A stretch of DNA of 64,000 nt, taken from positions 105,531,430 to 105,595,429 of the forward strand of contig OY757907.1 of assembly GCA_963585895.1 (NCBI GenBank), read 5' to 3'. A program made the position numbers and the translations under genes. The stretch comes from Sepioteuthis lessoniana. Lineage: Eukaryota > Mollusca > Cephalopoda > Myopsida > Loliginidae. Below are positions 43,515 to 54,675 of this stretch, one piece after another. How positions within the stretch are numbered: the first letter of the stretch is position 1; every line of letters starts with the position of its first letter. The notes under the pieces were generated by a model. The model was not told where the DNA came from. It did not search any database and worked only from the letters and a program-made list of their open reading frames with translations.

Positions 43515-43850
43515 AACCTAGATTTTGGTTGCAGGGACGCTACTCATATAGCATGTCTTAGGCAGGAATAAACTGGCAGAGCCCATCCTTCTCCAGGTTT
43601 GCAACATATGAATTCAGTTTTCCTCAGACTAGTTGCTATACCAAGGTTAAAGAACCCAGTCTGCCCTACAATTTATCCATAGCTGGAGAGAAAATAGTTG
43701 AATTCATACTTTTAAAAAGTGAAAATGTGAAATGCAAACAGCCTCATTCAGGTTTTGAACTTGAGTTGCTAAGTTCACTTCCTATAACAATATCTGTTAT
43801 GTCACAAGCACTTCCAAATTATTTTTTCAACTCCTAGTGGAGTATATTAA
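43515..43850 (-). mobile_element. Family D SINE
   Basis: CAGTTTTCCTCAGACTAGTT, ACCAAGGTTAAAGAACCCAG, ATCCATAGCTGGAGAGAAAA. Head on the minus strand TTGTGACATAACAGATATTG, with a B-box-like GTTCAAAACCTGAATG. Confidence 0.8.
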
Positions 43851-44774
43851 TAAAAGCTACAACAACCTAAAAGAGTCTGCTTGGTATTTTAAATAAATAT
43901 TTTACTCAGAAAAATAATTTGTTAATTTTTGTCTTTTGAAGTTTGAAAATTTTTATTTTTATGATTAGTTACATCTTGCAGCAATGTGGCCTTCCATTGA
44001 TTATTATTTATTGCAAACTTTTCATGAGGAACTAAAATTAATGTCTATCAAAAACCTTCCCTTGGGTTCATTAAGTATTCATACCAGATTTGATTGCACT
44101 ATATCAAATTGTCAGTCAATTACAGAGGACAAACAAACTATTCCCAATTGTTAATATAATATACTTTTCTAGCTTCAGTATTTTACTCTTCCTTGTTTGT
44201 ATGTACATTGAGAATATCAATTAATGATATCTATGCTTTTTTTATGAACACTTTTTTGTGTTGTGTCCTTCACTGCACATAGTAATTAAAGGCAATTCTT
44301 CATTTGTCTAGTTTGTTCTTACAATATGATATAAAAAAGGTCACAAGTATAAAATAAATGGATAAGTAAAAAAAAAATAAATAAAAGAAAGAAAAAAAGC
44401 TCTTCTGCCAAAAAAAAACCCCCCAACAAAAACAAAAGACAAAAAACAACAGATTATTTATACTGATTATTTCTGCTAGTAGAGAACAGTAAGACAAAAA
44501 TCATTTAAAGAATTCTGATCACCCATAATATTTCTTAATTTTAATGAATTAGAATAAATGTTAGCAGCTAGTTGATAATGGAAAGGCAACAATGATTTAT
44601 TTATGCATACAAATATGCAGCTAACATAATTTTTTACTGCCCATGTGTCCATCTAACCACTTTTAAAATGTTAGTTTAATTTGTGCGACTCAAATAATTA
44701 TAATCAAGTCATCAGTTGTCACAAGAATATGAATGAATGAAAGAGAGTCACATTTAAATCATACATCTTAGATG
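43851..44774. other. AT-rich spacer
   Basis: No gene seen; a minus-strand T-rich ORF at 44300-44497 is low-complexity. Confidence 0.4.
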
Positions 44775-44975
44775 CATCAGGGAGGTCTTCAGTGATGCGC
44801 TGTCTTCATTGCCGATTTCGGGTTATTTCTGCATCATATCGGCTCCGACAGTAACCCTGGCATGACTGAAAGAGCCAAGCTGCCTCCGTGATCGCGACGT
44901 GCTCCGCTCGTGCCTCTACCAAAGCAAAGAAAAAATAATAAAGGCCGGATTTCGGCCGTTCTTATAGACATCTGT
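44775..44975. other. Compact CpG-rich block
   Basis: About 200 bp with many CpGs (GTGATCGCGACGTGCTCC) in AT-rich flanks. Plus strand: AATAAAGGCCGGATTTCGG, a polyadenylation signal running into a GGCCG...CGGCC hairpin (44937-44956). Minus strand: ATTGGC at 44993-44988 and TATAAGA at 44966-44960. It could be a small LTR or a promoter; ends were not defined. Confidence 0.3.
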
Positions 44976-45390
44976 CTTTTAGTAAACAGCCAATGAAAAC
45001 AGGGCATTCCACACTCCTCTTTTTTTATTATAACAGTTGTTCTTTTATCTGGAAGAATGGAAATGGTGGTTGAGGTAAGAGAGGGCGGAAATGGAGAAAA
45101 AAAGTGTTTCTTTTCTGGTTTTTCTCTTGAGGGATACTTATAATTTGTTTTGGAAAGAAAGACATATCTTGAAATTGATAGATTATAGTGGGCAACAAAA
45201 ATATTGTGAATGGGATAAAAGTGAATGTTTTATACTGAATTGAAATGCTGATCCAAATATGCTCAGAATTGTCCTTTCTAGTCAGGGTTTTGGATATAAT
45301 ATATGCCACTTGCAGATCACCCAAAACTCTTCTTTCAACCCTTTCACATCAAACTTGGCTTCTTGAAAATCTTCACAAAAACAATGTCAT
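44976..45390. other. Unassigned; weak coding-like stretch
   Basis: Minus-strand 45285-45383 stays open for about 33 codons (EDFQEAKFDVKGLKEEFW) before TGA. No acceptor was found and the upstream side is a microsatellite, so its status is unclear. Confidence 0.15.
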
Positions 45391-45392
<2 letters not shown>

Positions 45393-45424
<32 letters not shown>

Positions 45425-45425
45425 T
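45393..45425. repeat. (CA)n(TA)n microsatellite
   Basis: CA repeats running into TA repeats. Confidence 0.95.
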
Positions 45426-45434
45426 TTACCCAAA

Positions 45435-45632
45435 TCCACCTTGCAAGCAGGATGTGACACAAGGTCAATTTTTAAGCAGAGTTTAAGACGAGTTGCATTA
45501 CCAGAATAGTCTGCCCTACTATTTACTCATAGGTGGAAAGAAAATAGATGGATTCATACATTTCCCTAGGCTATTAGTGCTATGTGAAATACAAGCAATC
45601 TCATCCAGGAATTGATCTTGGGTTGTCATTCT

Positions 45633-45640
<8 letters not shown>
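45435..45640 (-). mobile_element. Family D SINE
   Basis: AAGCAGGATGTGACACAAGG, CAGTTTAAGACGAG-type middle, TACTCATAGGTGGAAAGAAA, GATCTTGGGTTG-type B box. The head has been replaced by a TA run. Confidence 0.8.

Positions 45641-45693
<53 letters not shown>
45640..45693. repeat. (TA)n(CA)n microsatellite
   Basis: More than 20 TA units then CA. Confidence 0.97.
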
Positions 45694-45695
<2 letters not shown>

Positions 45696-45729
45696 ACATA
45701 CTTGTTTTGTAGAGGAGTTAGGTATATAA

Positions 45730-45970
45730 GTTGGCTGACCATAGTCAAAGGCGACTTGAAGGCTCCCTTTTCAATAGCTACTACACCGAGGAGTAGTGGA
45801 GAGCACTACTCCTTTCCCTAGATTGTTCCACTTACCGTTGATCTATACCTTATTATATGGAATGTTAAACAAGGAGGCATCAAGTACCATTTTTGGTTTA
45901 ACTCGACCTGGGATTGAACCCTGGTCTCCTAGGCCATTGGCAAACACTAACCATTATGCCAATGAACCAC
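45730..45970 (-). mobile_element. Family A SINE
   Basis: TTGGCTGACCATAGTCAAAG to CATTGGCAAACACTAACC. It lacks part of the TTTGAGTCTTTGG segment. Confidence 0.85.
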
Positions 45971-47287
45971 CCCCTCCCCATATATACATATACTAACATA
46001 CTATTAATATATAATTATATCATATTACATATTAATATATAATCATACACAAGATAATTATGTGCATATATCAATAAACTGACATGCTGGGACAATTCTG
46101 AGAACATAATTCAATTCAGATAAGTTTAGCACTATTTGGGAGTGCAGTATTAGAAAGTATTTTTTTAAATTTTCAAAAATATGAGACCATGAAGAAGAGT
46201 AAGTAAATTTTAAGGAAAAATATTTTTCATTATTTTGGGTTTTTGTTGTTGCTTTATTTGATAGAAAAAGAAGAACTATTTCTTTTTACTAAAAAATATT
46301 AAAAAAGTAAAACATCAAACACAATTACTATCAAAAACTTAGTTTGAGAAAAAAAAAAAAAAAAAAAAAATGAACTCTCCCCTTCTCCATTATCTGCATT
46401 TTAAAAGATGGAATAAAATCAGTGCTCTTGGCCAATAACCAAATTAAATCTCTGTCATGTAGATTTCCAAAACTTATAATAACAATGTTACATGGCTGCT
46501 GCATTTCATCTAGATATTAGATCGCAGATTAACATTTCCATTTTTTTTCACTGTATGTTTGTGGCACTTCAAGGATATTTCTCTTTATGAATCAGAAGTT
46601 TAATGATAAGTGACCTTTACTGATTACCCAGACCAAGAAAAGTGTAAAAAAAAATAAAACAAAAATAAAGTTGTTTTCTAAACACACCAATCTTTCTTGT
46701 TTCATTGGAGAAGACAAAAACTACTTCAAACAATTATAACCATTAATTACTAAAATCAAATGACCTTTGGTTTTGTAGTTTTATCCAATATTTACCATCT
46801 TTATGGCATTCTAAAAAAAAAAAACACAAACTTTCTGTATTGGTATCTTTAAAATATCTGATATGGTGAAAATGTTTTATTTGAAATCGAAAATAATTAT
46901 AGTGACAAGCACAATTAGTATATACATAAAGATATCTAATATTTTAAGTCATAATTTAAAAAAGGACTGCTGGCTTTAGGAATAATCTCAATTATATATA
47001 TTTTGAGAAGGCAAGTCTTTTAATGGGAACCTACCTGCAGGGATATCAGATTGGTTTAACTGCTGACCTTAAGAATGAGCTTCTAGAAGTTATATGGCTG
47101 TTTTAAAGAATTTCCCTTGCCATGCTAGGACAAAGGATAAGTTTTTAATAAGTAGTAACTATACTATTATGTATAGACATTGAGATTTTTGGAGTTATAC
47201 AAGATCAATATTACGAGATTTTCAAAGAGGAATCAAGAAGGTATTCTTTAGGATTAGTTAAGGAGCTGTAGCTTATCTTATGGAAAT
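45971..47287. other. AT-rich spacer
   Basis: No gene supported. A ~22-base poly-A run ends at 46370. A plus-strand stretch at 47000-47106 is open for about 35 codons (ADLKNELLEVIWLF at its end) but has no splice context. Confidence 0.3.
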
Positions 47288-47580
47288 ATATGAGTGGTTA
47301 TTGTCTCAGAAAATGAACTTGGCTCATCAAATTCAAGTTCTGGACAAGGCTGTTTGCATTTGACTTGGCACCAATAGCTTTGGGAAAGGTATATATCCAG
47401 CTCTTTTCTCTCCAGCAATAGGAAAAATAGGAAGGCAGACTAGGCTCTTGAGCCTTGGTTGAACAATCAATCTTAGAGAAGGAAAAGCTTTGAATTCAAA
47501 AAGATGTTCTTTTGCTATCACCTCATCCTAAAAGAGTGGTTGGTTCCAAACAAGCCTTCACCACTACCAACAAATCACTT
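47288..47580 (+). mobile_element. Family D SINE, decayed
   Basis: B-box-like AATTCAAGTTCTGGAC, TAGCTTTGGGAAAGGTATAT, AGGAAGGCAGACTAGGCTCT, then AGAGAAGGAAAAGCTTTGAA. Confidence 0.75.
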
Positions 47581-47929
47581 GTGTAGCTTCTTCAACAGTT
47601 CAAATCATTAAATGTAGAACTTTCATGTGTCTTACTCAATGGAGTGTATCTGGTAACTTAAATAAGTTTTGGTAGATGAATAGTTAAATTTCTAATCTTG
47701 TTAACACTATTGTATTTTAAGATCCCAGACTTACCAGACAGAAGAACTAATGCTATAGTTTTTTGTTTACTTTAGAAGTACATTTAAAAAAAAAAAACTG
47801 TGATAAGGCATATTTCTGCTTGTATACATCTAAAAAAGTAGATATATCACTGAACTAACAAAAATGAATCAAATCAATAGAAATAAAACTTTTAGACTGA
47901 AGAAAGAATAACAAGGTTGATGATTCAAG

Positions 47930-48560
47930 TGATTGATTTTAATTACATGCCAACCTAGAAGTTAGGGAATTGTGTTCATTGTATGTTCATATTTACATTT
48001 TTTGTGTATTTGTTTCTGAAGAGTCTTTAGCACACATCAAGATGATATCAAGTATTACTTTTTATTACAAATAATCTGCACACAGTTGGATGGTTTCAAG
48101 TATTCCTATCTAATACAAATAATTTGCACACAGTTCTATGATTTCATATATTCCTATCTTATACTACTAACTATGTGGTTTCAAGTAATTATTTCTATTT
48201 AATAATAGTAATTTGTTTGCACAGACTTCAACGAACTAAAATTAATCCTTAATAAACAATTATAACTTCAAGAAAATTTTCTTAATACAAATAGTTTTCA
48301 GTTACATAGCATCAAGTATTTCTTTTTATTATGAATAATTTTTAAAGTGATCTATTCGCTCCACAAATAAGACCCTAACAATAACTACCACTCTGGGTCA
48401 GAGCAGAGAAGGGGTACTCCCCAACAGCTTTAGAATTGGAACCTCATCATCAAATACAGTTTAGTTTCATACCCAGGACACCCTTTTTTTATGTGGGTCT
48501 TACCTCTCTGTAGAGGATAGAGTCAGCATGTTCTTAGCCTCATCAACAGGGTGCTTGACA
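47930..48560 (-). mobile_element. Family C1 SINE with internal tandem repeats
   Basis: C1 tail at 47935 and head at about 48545. 48025-48340 holds four or so imperfect ~55-bp units around AATTTGCACACAGTT and ATGATTTCATATATTCCTAT. This shows that C1, like C2, can expand internally. Confidence 0.8.
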
Positions 48561-49144
48561 ATCACAAGCATGAATATAGCATAGTGATGGTTAGTAGATT
48601 AGCCATATAAGCCATTGTCACTAATTTAATTAAATGGTTCACTATTTTAGCAGTGAGAAACTTGGCTAAGATTAGTAAATATTTACAGCTCTAGGGATAT
48701 TTATATTTTGACAGAATTAGTTAAACGAGCAGTGACAAAAATTTTATATGATGAAAAAAGCTGGATATTTCTGTTGTTCAATAATCAAACAAGTCATTTG
48801 CAACAATATTAATTTTCTATTTCTTTATCAAATAAATCTTTAACCTTTTTTTATAGCATATATCAACATTATACATATGCAAAATCTTTTACTCTAAGTT
48901 TTCAGATGACATTTCAGACTTAACTTGTTTCAATACATCATTTTACAAAACACTGAACAGTGAGTGGAGAAAATTACAGTCTTTAAAATATTGCTTAAAA
49001 TGCTTGTCAAGATAATAACCCAGCTGATGTTTCTTATATACAACTCTGGTTAATAATTTGCATTGTATAAAAGATAATGTAGGCTTATGTAAAAATATAT
49101 GATTTCCTTGTTCTCCTAGTCATATTTCATATTCTCAGATAAAG
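48561..49144. other. AT-rich spacer
   Basis: Nothing recognised. Confidence 0.4.
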
Positions 49145-49348
49145 GCCGCTCTGATGGTGGGTTTCAGAATATACTAACTATATCCCCAGCAGGGAAGACC
49201 CCTACCCAAAAAAGGGTGTCCTAGGTATGACACTAACCTGCATCTGGTGATGAGGCTCTAGTTCTGGAGCTGTTGGGGAGTATGGAGTACTTCTTCATTG
49301 CCATTACCCCCAAGTTCACTTTGACCTGGAGTGCTAGTACCTATTTGG
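49145..49348 (+). mobile_element. Family C1 SINE head
   Basis: CTCTGATGGTGGGTTTCAGA to GAGTGCTAGTACCTATTTGG. It is cut off before the tail, where the C2 cluster begins. Confidence 0.8.
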
Positions 49349-50215
49349 TTGGTTGGGTTTTATGGCATATCAACCTTTGTAGGTTATTTATGCCAAATCC
49401 ATTTTTATATAAATAAACAGTTCTATTTCAAACAATTCAGTTAAGCATAAATACACAGTTCAATTGTTAAAAACATTTCTATTTCAAGCTATTCAGTTTA
49501 GTCAAACAGTTCTTATCAAAACAATTCAGTTTAGTATAAGTATAGTTTTGGTTTACACAAAATTAAATGTCAAAACAGTTCTATTTCAAACAATTCCATT
49601 TAGCATACAAAAACAGTTTCATTTCAATCAATTCAGTTTAGCATTGGTACGCAGTTTAAATGTCAAAACAGTTCTATTTTAAACAATACAGTTTATGTTT
49701 GTTTGTTAGGGTTTTATGGCATATCGAACTTTGTAGGTTATTTAATGCCAAATCCATTTTTATACAAATAAACTGTTCTATTTTAAACAATTCAATTTAG
49801 CATAAGTACACAGTTTAATTATCAAAACATTTCTATTTTAAGCTATTCAGTTTAATCAAACAGTTCTAATTCAAACAATTTAGTTTAGTATAAGTATAGT
49901 TTTAGTTTACACACAGTTAAATGTCAAAACAGTTCTATTTCGAACAATTCAGTTTAGCATAAGTACACAGTGTAGTTCTATTTGACCCATAGATACAGCC
50001 CTATCAGGTGTTACCACTCCAGGCCAGAGTGGACCTGGGAGCAAAGGCAATGAAGGGGTACTCTGCATTCCCCAAAGCTCCAGCATCACTGGAACCTCAC
50101 CATCAGATTGTTTAATGTCATATTACCAGGACACTCATTGGGGGGAGGTCTAACCCTTCTGCAATGGTGCAGTCATGTATTCTACAGCCCCAGCTGACTG
50201 GGCAATACACAGGGT
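49349..50215 (-). mobile_element. Family C2 SINE, long internal array
   Basis: Two tails (GTTTTATGGCATATCAACC at 49358; GGCATATCGAAC at about 49716) and about twelve ~56-bp units (AGTTCTATTTCAAACAATTC, AGTTTAGCATAAGTACACAG). The head (CTCCAGCATCACTGGAACCT, CAGCTGACTGGGC) ends at 50212. Two tails indicate a composite of two insertions. Confidence 0.85.
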
Positions 50216-50860
50216 TAACTTAAGTAAAGTGTTATTTCAGATAATTCAGTTTAGCATGAGTATGCAGTTTAGATTTCAAAACAGTTTTATTTCAAGCAAT
50301 TCAGTTTAGCATAAGTGCGTACTTTAAATGCCAAAATTTCTATTTTAAACAATTCAGTTTAGCATAAATACATAGTTTAAATGCAAAAACAGTAAACTCT
50401 TGAAACCACGGTTAAGTTCTATTTGACCCATAGATAGGTTTGGTTTGTTTGTTTGGTTTTATGGCATATCAACCTTTGTAGGTTATTTAACGCCAAATCC
50501 ATTTTTATGTAAATAATCTGTTCTATTGAAAACAGTTAAGCTTAGCATAAGTACACAGTTTAATTGTCAAAAACATTTCCATTTCAAACTATTCAAGCAG
50601 TTATATGTAACAATTCAGTTAAGTGTAAATACAGTTTTAATGTCGAAAAACAGTTCTATTTGAAATAATTCAGTTAACCATAAGCACGCAGTTTAAGTGT
50701 AAGTACGGTTTAATTGTCAAAAACATTTCTATTTCAAGCTATTCAGTTTACTCAATTCAGTTTAGCATAAGTATGTTGTTAGTTCTATTTAACCCATAGA
50801 TAGGGCCCTTCAGAGGTGCAGTCAGTTTATTCTACAGCTCCAGCTGACTGGGCAATACAT
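50216..50860 (-). mobile_element. Family C2 SINE repeats and second composite copy
   Basis: ~56-bp units at 50216-50430, then a new tail (GGTTTTATGGCATATCAACC at 50455). More units follow to 50790, ending in a truncated head (50815-50860). Confidence 0.8.
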
Positions 50861-51080
50861 AGATTTAAATGTCAGACAGTTTTTTTTCAGATAATTCAGT
50901 TCAGCATAAGTACACAGTTTAGACGTCAAAAACTGTTCTATTTCAAGCAATTCAGTTCAGCACTAGTAAGCAGTTCCAATGTCAAAACAGTTCTATTTCA
51001 AACAATTCAGTTTAGCATAAACATGCAGTTTAAATGCAAAAATCAGTATAGTGAAAGAAGCACGGTTTTGTTCTATTTAA
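50861..51080 (-). repeat. C2-type ~56-bp units
   Basis: Four units between the truncated head and the 206-bp array. Confidence 0.8.
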
Positions 51081-51920
51081 CCCATAGATAGGACCCTTAT
51101 CAGGTGCTATCACTCCGGGCCAGAGTGGACCTGGGAGCGATGGCAATGAAGGGGTACTCCGCATTCCCCAAAGCTCCAGCATTGCTGGAACCTCACCATC
51201 AGATTGTTTATTGTCATATCCAGGACACTCGTTGGGAGGGGGGGTCTTACTCCTCTGCAGAGAAGCAGTCGGTGTATTCTACAGCCGACTGGGCAACCCA
51301 TAGATAAGACCTTCTCAGGTGCTACCACTTCTAGCCAGTGTGGACCTGGGAGCAATGACAATGAAAGAGTGCTGTGCATTCCCCAAAGCTCCAGCATTAC
51401 TGAAACTTCACTATCAGATTGTTTAGTTTTATATCCAGAACACACATTGGGGCAGAGGTCTTACCCCTTTGCAGTTGGTGTATTCTACAGCCGACTGGGC
51501 AACCCATAGATAAGACCTTCTCAGGTGCTACCACTTCTAGCCAGAGTAGACCTGGGAGCAATGACAATGAAAGAGTGCTGTGCATTCCCCAAAGCTCCAG
51601 CATAACTGAAACTTCACTACCAGATTGTTTAGTTTTATATCCGGAACACACATTGGGGCAGAGGTCTTACCCCTTTGCAGTTGGTGTATTCTACAGCCGA
51701 CTGGGCAACCCATAGATAAGACCTTCTCAGGTGCTACCACTTCTAGCCAGAGTAGACCTGGGAGCAATGACAATGAAAGAGTGCTGTGCATTCCCCAAAG
51801 CTCCAGCATTACTGAAACTTCACTATCAGATTGTTTAGTTTTATATCCAGAACACACATTGGGGCAGAGGTCTTACCCCTTTGCAGTTGGTGTATTCTAC
51901 AGCCCCAGATGACTGGGCAA
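51081..51920 (-). repeat. Tandem array of the C2 head, 206-bp period
   Basis: Four head units. The first (about 51081-51296) is more diverged and longer. Units 2-4 start at 51297, 51503 and 51709, an exact 206-bp period, and are nearly identical. Each contains CCATAGATAAGACCTTCTCA, GGAGCAATGACAATGAAAGA and CTACAGCCGACTGGGC. Because 206 is not a multiple of three, overlapping ORFs of about 100 codons appear on both strands and are artefacts. Confidence 0.93.
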
Positions 51921-52436
51921 TACCTATTAGGGTCCCATCAATGGGTTAAATAGAAATAAATGATAATAGACAAATTTAAAAAATGAGCACTTTTGAAAAA
52001 AATTCAATGGAACATTACGATATAGTTATGATTTTAATCAAGCATATAGAAATTAATCAAATTTTGGCATTAAATCCATGAGGGTTATTTAATATCAAAA
52101 TTTATAATAAGTATATTAGAACCGATTTTTACAATTGAAATGCATTGAAACTAATTCTAACTATGAAAATGTATCAGAAATAATGGTGTCAAATATTCTA
52201 ATTAATTACAAATAATTTGCACACGGTCATATGGTTTTACATATTCCTATCTAATACTAATAATTATATGGTTTCAAGTAATTATTTCTATTTAATAATA
52301 GTCATTTATTAACACAGTCATATAGTTTCAATCAAGTAATAATAATCCTTAGGAAACAATAATAACTTCAAGTGAATAATCTTAATACAAATAATTTACA
52401 GTACTATGGTATCAAGTATTATATTGATTTGATTTT
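51921..52436. other. AT-rich, with C1-type internal units
   Basis: 52185-52420 repeats the AATTTGCACACGGTCATATG and CTAATACTAATAATTATATG units seen at 48025-48340, here without a C1 head or tail. Confidence 0.6.
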
Positions 52437-52668
52437 TTTTGTTTAATGGCATATCAACTCTTTTTAGGTTATTTAATGCCAAAGCCATTCTCCTAGAAGA
52501 ACAGTAGTGGTGCTATTTAACCCATAGCTGGGAGGATAAGGAGGTTCATACCTTTCCCAAGGGTATTTGCCCGAAAGTGAATGTAATAGCCCGACTGGAG
52601 TACGAACTCGCGTACTACGATTTCGCAGTCCATCGCATTAACCATTACACCACGAGGACACCCCCTTC
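52437..52668 (-). mobile_element. Family B SINE, full length
   Basis: Tail GTTTAATGGCATATCAACTC, body CCATAGCTGGGAGGATAAGG, head reading GTGGTGTAATGGTTAATGCG on the minus strand, with a B box GAGTTCGTACTCC. Confidence 0.9.
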
Positions 52669-52807
52669 AAGTATTATAATATACATAACTTATTTATGAA
52701 TACAAAAATACACTAGAATTGATTTTTTAATAAAATTACATAGAAAGTTATTTTTACTATAGAAATGAATCAGAAGTTAATCAAATAAATAAAACCATCA
52801 AATAAAA

Positions 52808-53066
52808 GGATAATTGGCTTAATGAGTAGAGTGTTTATCAATTGTCTGGGAGACTGGGGATCAATCCGAGGTCAAGTCATACCAAAGACTCAAAAAATGA
52901 TACTTGATGCCGCCTTGCTTAACACTCAGCATTATGAGGTAAGGATCAAGGATAAAAGTGGAGCAATCAAGGGAACGGAGTTACACACTCTCCTACACCT
53001 CGTTGTAGTAGCTATTGAAAAGGGAGCCTTCAGATCACTCTTGACTAAGGTTGCCAATTTTAATAT
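52808..53066 (+). mobile_element. Family A SINE
   Basis: Head AATTGGCTTAATGAGTAGAG, B box GGATCAATCCGAGG, body to TGACTAAGGTTGCCAATTTT. Confidence 0.9.
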
Positions 53067-53572
53067 GAGTTTCAATAAGCAAGTCATAAATATTAAATCT
53101 ACCTTTTCATGCAAAACTGAAAATTCTTGAGTGCTACATAATAAATAAAATTATATATATTCATATTTTATCTAGTTGGAATAATAAAACCTTTATGATG
53201 GTTGTATTGAATTGAGAACTGATAAGAGCTATTCTACAAGATATTTTTAATGTAACATTTGTAAGCTTTTGAAATCAATATTCAAATTTTCCATAAACCT
53301 TTTTCCCTGTATTTATGAAAATTGCATATAACAAATAAATTTGAAAAAAAAAAAAAAAAAAGATTAAATCTTCATTCTTTCTGTAAAAAGCTGTTATATA
53401 ACAAGTGTGATATTTTTAACCAGCAATAATAAAAAAAAAAAAAAAAAAAAAGTGAAATTATATCCTAATTACATATTTTCATGAATCTTGAAGAGAGAGA
53501 AAGTCTTGCATTCGCTCTCATTGAAGATCATATCAAGGAATAAAAGACGATTGTTATTCTCTCTTTCAGGGG
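53067..53572. other. AT-rich spacer
   Basis: Two poly-A runs (53343-53361 and 53430-53451). Otherwise nothing recognised. Confidence 0.4.
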
Positions 53573-53768
53573 GAATTCCTGTGGCCTAGTGGGTAATGTG
53601 CTGGACTGCGACATCATACTGAGTAAGTTAGAATTCCGGTTACACTTTCAGACCTCCTTTTACCCCCACCACCATCTAGCTATGAGTTAAATAGTACCAC
53701 TACTGTTCTTCAACAAGGATGGATTTAACATTAAATAATCCACAAAGATTGATATGTCATTAACCAAG
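53573..53768 (+). mobile_element. Family B SINE
   Basis: Head CTGTGGCCTAGTGGGTAATG, shortened body, tail with the stem-loop remnant (TTAAATAATCCACAAAGATT) and ATGTCATTAACC. Confidence 0.85.
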
Positions 53769-53770
53769 GT

Positions 53771-54080
53771 AAGGTGCCTGTGGTGTAATGGTTATCATCG
53801 TAGGAAATGGACACGGTGACACGAGTTCAAATCCTGGACATGACTGATTGCATTTCACATAGCACTAATACCCTTGGGAAAGGTATGAATCCAATTATTC
53901 TCCCTCTAGCTATGGGTCAATAGTAGGGCAGACTAGGTTCTTCAGCCTTGGTGAGGCAACTAGTCTAGGAGAAGGAAAACTCTGAATTGAAACCTGTTAA
54001 ACTCCGCTTAAAAAAATTGACCTTGTGTCATATCCTGCCCGAGCGGAGGGGTTGGTAAATATATGCCATTAACCAAACCC
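53771..54080 (+). mobile_element. Family D SINE, full length
   Basis: The reference copy here: A box TGGTGTAATGGTTATCATCG, B box CGAGTTCAAATCCTGG. The body continues with ATACCCTTGGGAAAGGTATG, GAGAAGGAAAACTCTGAATT and TTGACCTTGTGTCATATCC, and the tail is TGGTAAATATATGCCATTAA. It lies directly downstream of a family B SINE in the same orientation. Confidence 0.92.
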
Positions 54081-54195
54081 ACTTCAGAGGAGTAAAATAA
54101 ACTAGAAAGTGTTCACAAGATTTAATAATAGCCAATGTTAGCAACATATTTCCCCTATGTTCTTGACTGCAATACTTGTTGGTTTCATTTCATTT

Positions 54196-54412
54196 CAGAT
54201 AAGAGACCTGGATTTATCAGCCAGAATCAAAATGGACAACTGGTTCATAATGTTGAGGCTGGTCATTAGAGAGGATTGGATGGACATATACTTGATCAGA
54301 TCAACCATGAGATCTGAATTCTACCAATATAATTATACATTTCCTACAGAAGGATTTACCATTCTTACCAGGAATTGGTCCATGGAAGAAGTATACTGAA
54401 TCTCTTGTATGC
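54196..54412 (+). pseudogene. Decayed coding-like segment, unknown
   Basis: After a good acceptor (TTTCATTTCATTTCAG, ending 54196), one frame reads RPGFISQNQNGQLVHNVEAG, stop, GLDGHILDQINHEI, stop, ILPI, stop, LYISYRRIYHSYQELVHGRS. Long protein-like segments separated by single stops of different kinds suggest an old protein-coding sequence. An overlapping frame is open for 80 codons from 54157. I could not identify a family; it may come from a host gene or an unrecognised element. Confidence 0.3.
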
Positions 54413-54675
54413 ACAATAGACCTAATTGCTACAGTGCTATACATTAGAAAAGTTGTTTCAGTTTTTTACAGAGTTAAATTAGCCATTTGAAAAGTATGCT
54501 AGTAGATTCTTTATAACTATTACTTCAATTGTTGTGCTACCAAGTGTAGCTTGATGGTTAGAGCATAACCATGCAGACTGAAGGATATATATTTCTACAA
54601 CTAGAAAACATTAACAAATATTAATTTGATATAATTTGATAATTCAACAGAAATTGTGCATAATTATTATGAATA

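Noticed and set aside
47734-47785. Mini-exon with strong donor CTG|GTAAGTCTG on the minus strand
   Set aside because: Only about 12 codons would fit, the acceptor is uncertain, and no partner exon was found.
51110-51912. Overlapping ~100-codon ORFs on both strands
   Set aside because: They are translations of the 206-bp tandem units; the same peptide recurs each period on both strands. No protein signal beyond the repeat.
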